Program-made: the position numbers and the translations under genes | Shown here: in pieces, positions 22,535 to 34,900 of the stretch | Position numbering within the stretch: position 1 is the first letter of the stretch | How the letters are laid out: every line of letters starts with the position of its first letter | Notes under the pieces: model-generated | Told to the model about the DNA's origin: nothing | Seen by the model: the letters and a program-made list of their open reading frames with translations, nothing else | Databases searched by the model: none | Assembly: GCA_020091685.1 (NCBI GenBank) | Contig: CM034600.1 | Span: 37,801,536 to 37,865,535 of the forward strand | Reading direction: 5' to 3' | DNA from: Lutjanus erythropterus | Taxonomy: Eukaryota > Chordata > Actinopteri > Lutjaniformes > Lutjanidae | DNA: 64,000 nucleotides

Positions 22535-22620
22535 GTTTGACATAATTAATTAGCCCGGCGGTAAAGCTCTCATCACATGGGTGCAAAGCTGCTGCCATAC
22601 CGGGCCGTTAATCCTTCTTC
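22535..22620. promoter_or_regulatory. Possible ada upstream regulatory element
   Basis: A stretch of balanced composition 260-340 bp ahead of the ada start, with a homeodomain-type core TAATTAATTA and inverted GCCCGG/CCGGGC blocks, stands out from the AT-rich repeats around it and matches no other part of the window. Whether it is conserved cannot be judged from one sequence. Confidence 0.25.
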
Positions 22621-22769
22621 TACCTACTGTTGGTCTGCATGTGTTAATGCACAGTGAAGCGCGCACAGCCCGCTGCTCCCTGCAGCCCGGTCACCGTGTT
22701 GTACAGTCAGAGGAGCACTTGGCGGTGCTTTTTGCTGTCGGCTGAGCAAAGGCGTGTCCCGGAGTCATG

Positions 22770-22779
22770 CATATAATAG
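22770..22779 (+). promoter_or_regulatory. Possible ada TATA element
   Basis: CATATAATAG lies about 100 bp before the ada ATG, in a GC-richer segment. A start about 30 bases downstream would give a 5' UTR of about 75 bases containing a CAG run at 22832-22847. Position is the only support. Confidence 0.35.
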
Positions 22780-22877
22780 CCAGACGAGCTGCGATAGGCT
22801 TTGGCTCCCCAGTCCTCAGCGCCCTGTGCACCAGCAGCAGCAGCAGCAGACTCACCGGCAGCCGCAGGCTCTGTACG

Positions 22878-22922
22878 ATGGCCGATCTCTCCTCAGACAA
22901 AGTGGTGTTCGACAAGCCAAAG
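22878..22922 (+). CDS. ada: ada coding exon 1
   Basis: Codons 1-15, ending VFDKPK, which precedes the VELHVHLDG exon in every vertebrate ADA. Donor CCAAAG|GTAGGT. The upstream region is GC-rich and promoter-like. Confidence 0.93.
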
Positions 22923-25900
22923 GTAGGTTCATCAGACTCTTAGAGCTTTAATTATTTAAATGGAAAAGCGGTGAGTTATTGACAGGAGGAGCTTTTCCTG
23001 GTTTTACGCACGTTGTGAGCGCAGACACCGTCCGAGCAGAAGAGCCCAGGAGAGAAAGAGAAGTGGAACCATCACAGAGAGAAAGAAAACAACAGTTAGA
23101 TTAAAATATATAGATATGTACATTTAGTGCCTTCGTAGTTTGTGTGTGAGTCAGTGTGTGTGTTTGGTTCCTGTATATAAACAAGGAAGAACATTTCTCC
23201 TGCCGGCAGTTTGACATGTGACTGCCGGCTTTCAACACGATCACTGCTCTTATGAATGAACTCAGCTTTAAACACCAGTCCACACATTTATTTAGATTTT
23301 TCAGACGGTTCATTCTGCCACAGAAGAAAGAAATAAGGCTGATTAATGAAACTGAGTCGTGCTTTTGAACAGCTGGTCTTGTACTGAATGTACTTTCCTT
23401 TTTAAATTAATACACCGGTTAAAATAGGGCTGCAACTAACGGTTATTTTCATTATGACTAAATAGCGTTGTTGTTTGTAGAGCTGCAACGCTTAATCATT
23501 CTGAATCATTTTTTTAGAGAAAAGGTAAAACTTCTGTGATTTCAGCTTCTTAAATGTGAATATTTCCTGGTTTCTTTGCTCCTTTACGAAACTAAACTGA
23601 GTCTGTTTGGGCTGTGGGTAAAACTATTGACGTGTGAGGACAACATCTTGGTCTGAGGTAAACACTGATCCACATTTCTGACACTTCAGAACAACTAATC
23701 GATTACTAGAGAAAATAATCAACAGATCCCAAGTTGTTTTGTCCATTAAATGTCAGAAAACAGTCACTAAGTGTTTCCAAAAGCACAAGATGACGTCCTC
23801 AAATGTCTTATTTTGTCCACAATCCAAAGATATTCAGTTTAATGTCAGAGAGGAGTAAAGAAAATATTCACAATGACTCAGAAACAATTAATCAACTGTT
23901 AGTAATAGTTGCCAATTAATTTAAGAATTGGCATCTAATCATTTAAAGGCATAATATGCCAGATTTTCCTAAAAAACAGTGTATAGACTCATATAAACCT
24001 AATTCTTTTCAATTATCACTCATGACCATGTAGAAGTGTTTGCTGGTGTCTGTATCTGCAGAGACTCTGCATGTATTTCCTTATTCTCTCATTATTTTGC
24101 TGCTCGGGGCGCTTTACCAACCCAGACGCTGGTATGTGACGTTCTGGCATTTTTCTAATAACGTCTAATAACTAATCATGTTCTTCTGATCCCACTGAAC
24201 CATAAACCAGGAGAGAAACTGGTCGACAGAAACTATGTTGATAATCGATAATCATTTATGTCATGTTTTAATCAATATTTGCTGGTTCCACTTTTGCAGT
24301 TGTGAGGATTTAAGACAGAAAGTTAAGACAGAAATTTATTTATGCTGAGGGAAATTAATGTGCTGCAGTTTTACATTTAAATTTCATTTAGCAGCTGCTT
24401 TAAACTAAAGTGATGTTTGTCTGAGAGGTGAAGGAACAGAAGCAAGGATCTAGTCAGGAGAGAACAAGATGAGTAAGTGCTCTAAAGCAAAGTTCAACTC
24501 TGATAGGACGGGGTGCAACATGTAATACACAGAGTACAGAGGATGTGTTGGAATTTTTTTTGCAGTCAGTCAAGAGCAGAAGTGTTCACTGAGTCTTTAG
24601 TCTTTTCTTAAAGACTGAGAGGGACTCTGCAGATCAAACAGAGTTTGGTACCTCGTTCCACCATCAAGGAACTACAAAAGGATGCAAATACGTCGACCAC
24701 AAAAGCGCCTCTTTCTTAAAAAAAAAAAGCTGTTAACAGGCTTGACAAGCTGTATTATATTTGCCATAAATAGGACTCTTATTTTAGCAGGAGGTGGGCA
24801 GCTATAAACCTTTCGTAAGTTTTTATGTTCAAGTTAGAGTTTTTATGAAAAAAGTCAAAATTCTCTGATTCCAGCCTCTTCAATGTAGAGTCTGTAGGAT
24901 TTATCTGAGCTGTTCTTAAACGCATCAGGATGTCAAATTAAGTCAAGTACCAATCGATTAATTGAGAAAATAATCAACAGATTAATCAAGTATGAAAATA
25001 ATCATTACTTGCAGCCCTGGATCATGTAAGGATTCTCACTGAGTTTCATACTGAGAAATCCCAGAGGTGTCTGTGGAAACACGACATGCAGCCTTGAGGT
25101 ACATCTGAGTTCTTGGAGAACCTCATAGGTTCTTTGAGTAACTCAGAGGTTCTTCAAGGAGCTATCAGGTTTTACAGTGTAGCTATGTTTGCACGATATC
25201 AAATATCAAGTACAGACAAGTGTAGACAGTTAAGTTGAAATGTTCAATAATTAGAAACAAGAAAAGAAGAATAGATTGTAGGGCTGAACAATTCATCTAA
25301 ATTTCATCAAAATTGCAATATGACCTAATGTAATGTTCAAATCGCAGGATGGACAATATTTGTCAAAGGCGAATTATGTGTCCAAATATTGTGGATCAGC
25401 AGAGGTGTCCTGACCAACACATCGTTCTCTAGACTTCAGAGAACATCTTTGTTTAGTCCAGAACCCTGAAAAAAAAGAACACATCATAACCTTTTTAATG
25501 TGTTTTTCCATTAAAATGAGAATAATGATGTAAAAATGATCCTTTCCTCCAATATCGCAAATCATATTGCAGTTGACCCCTTGCTAAGCCCCGCCCTCCT
25601 TAGTTACTGTTGCTAAGCCTGCCAAACTTTCCATTCTCACTGCATTTATGCACTTTATGATGACAACGGTGGCAGATTTACATGCTAACATTCGCAGCTT
25701 ATGTTAGAGCAGATGAAGACAGACTTTAATTAATCCACCACACGTGTGCTCTTTTGTTTTACGTTTTCGAGAGACGACAGACAAGCAGTCACCGTCCAGA
25801 CTCATGAAACGCCGAGTATCATTCTCAGTGAGGAGTCAATTGCAATATCAGTCAAAATAACTGCAAGTAGATATTTCTTCAGAATCGTTCAGCCCTAATT

Positions 25901-28900
25901 GATTAATCTAGAAAATAATCAACAGATTAATCAACAATGAAAATAATCGTTAGTTGCAGCTCTAAACTAATGTAATCATTTTTCACTTGTATTCATTCAG
26001 CCCCTGAAACTGTTCTGAGTCCCGCCTCCTGCTTTTAAACCTCTGGTCTACTGTTTATCAGTTACTCCATAACTGATAACAAAAATAAACGTCAGCTGCA
26101 GCTCAAGTAGAGACACCTGACCTGCGTAACTAAGCCTTAAATGCACCTTTAACTGTCAACTAGCTGGACTTGCTCATCAGGCCCTCAGGCATGAAATGTA
26201 AACTCAGTGTGGTGCCCTTTGGAGTCTGTGTTCTGACTGGTCTGCCAGGCAGGAGCTGACAGCTGATAAGAGCAAAATAAATGACTCAGTGGCAGAGAAG
26301 TGGAAAGACACACAAATATACATATATGGGCAATCTGTGTGTGTGTGTGTGTGTGTGTGTGAGATCATGAATGGTTAAAGAGGTGAGGCCTCTGGGAGTG
26401 CTGGCTGCCTGCAGAGATAATCTCATTAAATATTAATTAGCTGTTGTAGATGTGATACCACTCGTGGGGCCGACGTCTGTTCCTTCACTGGTTCATCATT
26501 CATGCTTCTTCATCAACGCTGCAGCACAGAAACACGGTTATTAAACTGCTCATGTCATCATGGAGCTCACTGGTATAAATGGAATATAATATAACATATA
26601 ACTATGTTTTTATTTGTGTGTAATTGTCTCAAAATACCCAAATGACCCGTCTTTTTTTGACATTTTTGTGTACAGGGCTGCAACTAACAATCATTTTCAT
26701 CATTGTCCCATTATTTTCTCAATTAATCGATTATTAATCCGTAAGAGGTTTGGTCCGTAAAATGTCAGAAAATGGTGAAAAATGGTTTTAATCGAGTTTT
26801 CAAAAGCCCATGTCGACGTCTTCAAGTGTCTTCTTACGTCTAAAACCCAAAGAGGAAGAAAAGAAATCAGAAAATGTTCACATTTGAGAGAATTTGGATT
26901 TATTTTAATTAAAAAATAACTCAAAATGTTGGGGATTCATTTAATAATCAATTAATAGTTGCAGCTACCTGTGTATATATTTCTCTTATAATATATTGTT
27001 GTGTATTTTAGTAATGCACATATTTTTTATATACTGTTTTCTTAATTTGCCTATGCTTATATATGTTTTTTTATATATAAGCAGCAGGAGCAGTATTACA
27101 TTTGTTTTACTGCACTGTAGTGACAAAAAAGAGCTTAGCCAGAAGGTCAGTCTTCGTTCCTACTCTCACCTGTGGTCATGAAGGGGTCATGACCAAAAGA
27201 ACGAGATCACAGATATAAGCAGCCTGAAATGGGTTTTCTCAGGACGGCGGCTGGCGTCTCCTTCAGGGACGGGGTGCATCCCCGTGAGCCGCTGCTCCTT
27301 TGAATAGAAAGGAGCCGTTCAAGGTGGTGGCATCTCGTAAGGACGCCACCTGGTCGCCTCCCTGTGGAGGTGTTCCAGACACGTCCAGCTGGGAGGAGGC
27401 CACGGGGCAGACCGAGGACCAGGTGGAGGGATTATATCTCCACCCTGACCTGGGAACGCCTCGGGATCCTCCAGTCAGAGCTGGTCAATGTTACTGGGGA
27501 AAGTTAAGTCTGGCGTCCCCTGCTGGAACTGACACCTCCGCGACCCGACTTCGGATAAACGGTTGAAGATGGATGGATGGGAACATCTGTAACATCATCA
27601 CTGTTTTGAACTGCCGTGTGTCTACAGTAGCCCAGAACGGACAAATCAAACACTGACTCTATAGATACAGCCATTTACATTTTTCACAAGCACTGGAGCC
27701 ACTACAGCCTTAGACAGTATAAAGGTATGTAGAGCTGCAACAGTTAAGTGGTTCAACTATTTTGATAATCAATTAATCGGTTTGAGTAATTTTTTTAAAG
27801 AAAAAATGTCAAAATAATCTGATTTCAGCTGCTTTAATATGAATATTTTCTGGTATCTTTACTCCTTTCTCACAGTAAACTGAATATCTTTGGGTTGTGG
27901 GAAAAACAGGATATTTGAGGACGTCACCTCGAGCTTTGGGAAACAGTGATCAACATTTTTTTAAATCAAACAACTAATCAAATAATTATCAATATCAATG
28001 AAAATGATTGTTAGTTGCAGCCCTTGTAGACATGAATAAAAAGCTGAATCTGCCAGAAAGTAAAATGTTAATTTATTTGATTTATAAAAGGACGGTGTGC
28101 AATCACATTGATCATTTATAAGAAATGAAAACATGGTTGCACCAATAACGACCTTGTACTGATTGAGTTACAACTGGAATTCAGTATTGTGCTTCTGGGT
28201 GTGAACTTCCTGTATTTTGTGTCTTAATAAAATTGTGTAACTGAATGTCAGTCACAGATTGTTAGACTTAATGCTACATGCAGTTTTCTTATTCATTCAA
28301 TCAAGAGGCTGTTAAGAGATTCAAGATATTATAGTTCCCACGGACTTGTCTAACTAACCACAGTGTTATCAGAGGAAGTGCTGTGTGTACTGAGAGAATC
28401 ACCACAGGATTTCCTCATCATGAAGATGCGTTAACCAGCTGTCTGCTGTCTGATGCTGCAGTGTCAGTGACTCTCCAGGCTTTTAAGCAAAGAAAACAGA
28501 CGTAAATACAGGAGACACTCGAACGCTTTCAGACATACACAGAACTGCTCGTTGCAAACATTTGGATGGAAACATCTGATCTCAAGATCTTTTCTTTTTC
28601 TTCTGTCAACAGAAAAAAATGGACACAGCTGTACAACATGTACACATTTTTTTTTCCTTCTACTTAAACGTAGAGCAGGTTTGAAAAGCAGTTGGTCATA
28701 ATAAGGGCTGCAACTATCAACAACCTGGAATAACCTGAAAATAGTTCAGTATCTATTATCAGGTTGCCCCTGTTTTTTTTTTTAATTAATTAATACTCAG
28801 AAAATTACCCTCAAATTCCAAGCAATTTCTCCAACGTTTTTCTGATCCAAAATAACTCAGAAAAGTACCCTGAAAGTGGAAATTTGTCAAAAAGGGAACT

Positions 28901-31900
28901 TTAGTCATGAATATACCACAGGGCTGTGTATTGGCAATAATCTGGCGATATGATACGTATCACAATGCAGTGGTTACAATTCAATATGTTGCGATATATT
29001 GATAATATCAGTCAATCAAAATAGTCTATATTCTGTCCTTAGTGTGTGTGTGTCAGTACACAAAGCAACAGATAGCTAACAATTTTCATTTTCACTGAAA
29101 AAAAAACTATTAAAATCATGATGATGTAATATTTGCTGGGGTCTGCACCAAACAAACATGTTTTCTTTCATCTGGAGATTAAAACTTGTAAACCGAGTCA
29201 TGCAGCTCTAAAGCAGTGTTTCTCAACCCTGGTCCTCAGGGCTTCACTGTCCTGCATGTTTTAGATGTTTCCCTGCTCCAACACACCTGATTCAAATGAT
29301 CAGCTCATCATCAAGCCTCTGCAGACGCCTGACAACAACCTGATCATGTGAATCAGGTGTGTTGGAGCAGGGAAACATCTAAAACATGCAGGACAGTGAA
29401 GCCCTGAGGACCAGGATTGAGAAACACTGCTCTAAAGTACCTCATTATAACAATGTTTCCTCACACATTTTTACTTTTTTCAAAGATTTGGTTTTGGTTC
29501 TGCGATTTGGATATTGCTCTCAGGCATATTGAGATTTTGATAATTTTGCGATTAATGCAGCTGTAGTTTTTTTTTCTTCCTGATTCTTTCCTGCTTCTAC
29601 TTTCAAACTCATCGACGTCCATCCTCGCACGCTGCCCTTCTTCCTGCACGTCCCAGGTCACTGAAACATTTCCTGATTGAATGATCACCTGACTGTGTCA
29701 TGTGACTAAAACAACCAATGAAATCAACAGCAGGAAGTAACGCAAGTATAATAATGAGTTACTCCCAACCGAACGAAGAAGAGACATGACAGTTCAGATA
29801 GATAACAGCAGTGCTATCGATGTACGGCTGCCATCAATCTTTGCATGTATCACGATATCTTTTTGACAATCGATAAAGTATCACAAAACAAAATATCATA
29901 AAACATGTCTCATGTCCTTACAATAAATTAGGTTTCCACTGAAAATCTGGCACTTTTTTTAAAAAAAAGAATCTGAGTTATTATTATCATTATTATTATT
30001 ATTGAGTTAAGATTTGTCTTCAGGTTTGAAAGCCTGTGAACAGTCGGTTTGATTCAGGGCATTTGACTAAACCTGAACAATTTTGAAAAAATGTATGAAA
30101 AGTGTGATTATTTTGACTGATATTTCAATTGTGATCTGATTTGCGATATTAGAGTTATGATAACTTTTACATAATTATTCTCATTTTGATTGAAAAACAT
30201 GTTTAAGTGACTATGGTGTGATTTTTTTTTTCCCTGAACCAAATAAAGATGGGTTGTTTTTTTAGTCTGCAGAATCTGATGTGTAGGACAGGACGTCTCT
30301 GCCCCCCCACATTCATTCATTTACACACATTTTTCCTTTAACAAATATTGCCCCTCCTAAGATTTGAAAATGGCAGAAAGCCCTATTGTGATTTTGACAG
30401 AAATTTGATAAACTGTGCAGCCCTACATTTGACCAAAGAATGTGAGTATAAACACTGAGCTGAAGCTGTTTTGAACATTACTCACTGCTGACATGTGTTC
30501 ACTCTGTTCCTGTCAGTTCTGTACCAAAATAATTTTAGGAACTCTGGAAATATCAGCAAAGTTTAAAAGTTTAAAGTTTAAATATCAGCAAAGTTTAAAA
30601 GTTTAAAGTTTAAATATCAGCAAAGTTTAAAAGTTTAAAGTTTAAATGTCAGCAAAGTTTAAAAGTTTAAAGTTTAAATATTAGTAAAGTTTAAAGCAGC
30701 TTCATGGCCAACAAAGGGGGTAAAGACTTCATTTATTTTAATAAAGATCATCTGTCTGCACCCTGACAGCTCCTCTGATGGGATTTTTATCCATTCAGTT
30801 ATAACTTCTGATAAGGATCATTTTTCCTCAGAAAATTCCCCCAGAGTGATCTCTTCCAAATACAACCTCTCACAGACGACAGAGTTTTTCTTCTCAGGAA
30901 GCTTCTTGGATGAAGCTCAGCTGTTGTCGGCTCGTTGACTGAGTTCCTAAACTTTATGGATCCAACGATGAGTCTCATGACATTTGAACTGATTGATGAA
31001 TGTTCTTTTACACTGAGAGGTCCAGAGTTTGAGACATTTGTTTGAAGCCCCTGAAAACAGGGTCTTAAATTTGAAGTATTTCTAAATCAAAGTGAAAAAA
31101 AAATATCTTTAGGTGTTATTAATGAAGAATTAAACATTCAAAAATCCAATTAATCTGCTTCATCAGGACTGTGTGGGTTTGACTTAAAGTCACCAAACAT
31201 CTCAGCAGCTGTCATCATTTTTTCCTAAAACCTGATCAAAGAGCAAAGAATGAACCCAAAATCTCTCATGTTAAATAACCAATACTGTTCTGTAAAGTCA
31301 CATCTAATAATTATTTCCCTTGCTGATTAATCGATTAATCATTTGTGAAATGTCCTAAAGAAAGGAAAAGATGATGTTCACAGTGAAACATTGTGATGGA
31401 CAAAGATATCGTTGTTGTATTTCTGTTACGTGCTTCAGCAATAAAGCTGAAAAAAGATAGGAGATTTAAACATTTTAATTTTTGCATCTAAATTAGACCA
31501 TGATTTTACTGGGCAGTAAATAGTTTGATTATATAAGCTGTTTTTCTTTTAGTAAATCAGGTGCAAGGAACTGTAGCCTAATAATAACTAAAATAATGAA
31601 CCCATCCTTCACTTTTGCGCTCTCTGATTCCTTATTCATTAGTTCTAGGGTGCTGATTTTTTTTGAGAAACTATTCTTATTGGCTTCTTTTTGTATGTGC
31701 CAAGATTTTATTGCACTTTTAGTGACAAGATTTTATTGTGCAAACGGGAAATCTACCCACATTTGGCTCTTGCAGTGTCTTAATTTCAGACCTTGTCCCT
31801 CCTGACACTGAGTGTCTTTTAAAGTTTTTATTTTAAACACCTAAACAAATAAACATTAGTTAAGCTATACGCTAAATTTACAATATTTTCACCACTTTAT

Positions 31901-34900
31901 CTTTGCCTTCAGACAGCATTTTCTGACAGGAAGCTGCTCCAAAGCGACCAGACTCCCTTAGCAAATCAATAATTTACCTCCTAACTTCACCAAAGTAAAG
32001 CTGTGAAAATATTCTACATATAGCGTACACTTTAACTAATGCTGATTATTTTAGTGGCTAAAATATGTTCTGCTGCTGACCGTGTCCACAGCAGAACGTT
32101 ACTTAGCTTCCTACAATAAACCACCACTTCAAAAAAATCCAGACTATCCCTTTAACAGCAGCAGAAAGGCAGTAAAACATCACATTTGATAAGCTGGAAC
32201 CAAAGGATGTTGGTAGTTGGAAAGGAACTCAAAGGATGACTTTGAAAACAGTCGCAATTAAATTTATCTTGATCGACTTATTGATAATAATCATAATAGT
32301 TTCAGCCCTGCTGTTCTGAACCTGACAGAAAATAGCGTGTTATAGCTGGAAGCTGATTGAGAAAATAAGACTGCAGGATGTTCAGATAAATGTAGAATAA
32401 ACTGATGAAACTGGAAAATGTAAACCGTAGGGCCGTTCTCCCAACTGCTTGTTTTCATGGGTATTAGGAGCCTTAATTTAAGGCTTATTTCCGTAACCAT
32501 GCTCATTTTCTCCTTCTTCTAATCCACTCCCAACCAGAAATAAGGATTAAATGTCCGTGGTCAGAAGATTTTAATCTAATTCTCGCCCAGACTGATGAGC
32601 ACAGTCCAGGCCTCAGTTGTTAGAAGGAGGAGCGTGATTTATCTGTGTCATCTGCCAGAATAAATCAGGGCTCTCAGCGCTGGAAGGAGAGACGACCCTT
32701 CTGTGGCACCCCTGGCCTTTTCACCATTTGCAGCCCAGTCATGCGTTCTGCATTCATGATGGGCTGCAGCCAAAACACTGAACTTCAACACCAGCAGCAG
32801 CAGCAGCGGCAGCAGCACGGCTCTCTCTGTTACTGTTGTCTGCTTTAACACCACAGGCTCCCTGACATTTTTCACTTCCTCTCCTCTGTCATGCGGCGTG
32901 CAGTCAGAACGGGCCAATAAAACCTATGAGACGCAAATGAAAAACGCTGCAGCAGCAAACTTCTGGAGCAGGGATGTTAATGATTCACACATAAATGTCC
33001 ATCTGTTGGAAAATAAATTGTTTTGATTGACTGATTACTAATTATTTCTCACCCACAGGTTGAGCTGCACGTGCACCTCGATGGATCCATCAGGGTGCAG
33101 ACGATTCTTGACGTTGCCAAGTAAGTTATTTATTCTGCGTTTAATTGGAAACTTTGATATTGATTTTAGACTTGATGTGTTACATGTTATACACATGTTT
33201 GGACGGAGAAGAAGATAAGAAAACCTCTTTGTTCCCTTTGTGTGCTTTGAAACACCACTTTTCCAGCTGATTAACCAACAACTGATTGAATAAAAGAGGA
33301 CAGAACTGATAATCACCTGAGCACTTGAACCGCTTAATATCAGCTGATCACAGATGTATTAATCAGCCAATAAGTAACAATAAATTGCAAAACATAAATA
33401 CAAAAGATTTGTTTAAGATATTTCAGAAACACTGTTGCTGTTAAATTACAAATAACCAGTGGTGGAAAGAGTGCTGAAAATCTGTACTCAAGTACAAGTA
33501 CTGTTACATTACTAAAATATTACTCAATTACATGTAAAAGTACTGGTGTTAGAAAAATACTTAAGTAAAAGTACAAAGTATTTGTTGCAAGAACTACTCA
33601 GAGTAGTAAGTAGGGTTGCAAATTTTGTGTGTTTTCCTGAACCAAAAGTTGAAAATGCTAACGATTGATCAATCACTGATAATTAAAAGATTACAAAACA
33701 CGTTTATTTTCAAATTTTTTTAAAAACTCTTTCTCGTCCACATTTAATTTCCCTCATTCAATAAATGTCTCCCCCAGAAAAAAACAACAGTTAGACTACT
33801 GTGTAAATATCCACAAGTACATTTTTAATTGGTTAATTTGTTAACAGCAATTAATTGATTAATGATTAATCATTAACATCCCTGCTCCAGATGTTTGCTG
33901 CCGCAGCGTTTTTCATTTGTGTCTCATAGTTTTTATTGGCCCGTTCGTTATCAGATCAATGTACTGGTTCCTATAATTCAGATCAAAGGTTTGGACATTA
34001 TTTCAAATTGTGCTCAGTACTCAACTATGATTACTTAAGTAATGCATACTTGAGTATGAGTAAAAGTACAGACTTTAAAATCTACTCAGAAAAGTACAAG
34101 TACCCAAAAAAATCTACTCAATTGCAGTAATTTGAGTATTTGTAATTAGTTTCTTCCACCCCTGCAAATGACAAATCACATTATTACAGAATAGTTGGAC
34201 GATGTGTTAAAACTTTCCAACTGGACATCATCAGCACATCCATCAGCAACTGGCGACGTCTTCATCCCAGCCGTCCCGTCCTCTTGAGTCTCAGCTGGAC
34301 GATGTGTGCAAGCAGCAAATTCACTATGTTAACCAAAACAAACTGTGTCAAGAAATTCAATATTATTACACATATTTTCCTTTTAAAAAAGAGAAATAAT
34401 CAACCGATCACCTTCTGGTTTTAGGTTTCTGTCTTTTACCAAACTAAAACGAGCTACACACTTCATCCAAACTCAGCAGAAAAGAAAAAGCACGTTAAAC
34501 TCACGAAAACCGTCTTTGTTAGTCTGTCCACTGTCCGAGCGATCACCAGCTCTGGCTTGGTCAGTAAGTAGCTTGGTAGTAAGCAGGACTTCTAAACAAT
34601 TTTCCTTTACAGTTAATTCATTTGGGCATTCAGTCTTACAGTGTACATAAAAATACATGCTATGAATTATTGTCCAAAACAAAACTAGACTCTTTGTGAA
34701 AGAGATAAATGTAGAAAAGGTAAAACTCATTAGAGCTGAGCAGGACAGGAGAGTCTCTGTGGGTTTGTCACTATGAGCGACTCCTTTGCACATAATCATA
34801 GATACACATAGTTGGACTCATTGCTAAAGTAAAAATATTGTTTAGAACAGCTTTAACTTTTAAATAAAGGTGTCAGACTCAAAACCAGCATCAATGTGTC

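Larger units (their letters stand above)
22923..33058 (+). other. ada intron 1 (10.1 kb)
   Basis: The largest intron here. It is filled with diverged repeats whose ends read GGGCTGCAAC/GTTGCAGCCC, a LINE tail, a palindromic MITE, a 32-bp tandem array and MITE scraps, listed separately. Non-repeat islands around 26380-26530 and 32640-32900 might hold regulatory sequence, since ADA intron 1 carries enhancers in mammals, but nothing specific can be named. Confidence 0.8.

Noticed and set aside
27300..27566. 88-codon plus-strand frame as a gene
   Set aside because: It is an off-frame reading of a LINE 3' end that finishes in GATG repeats.
30551..30694. CRISPR-like array
   Set aside because: Units are directly adjacent with no spacers, in a vertebrate intron.
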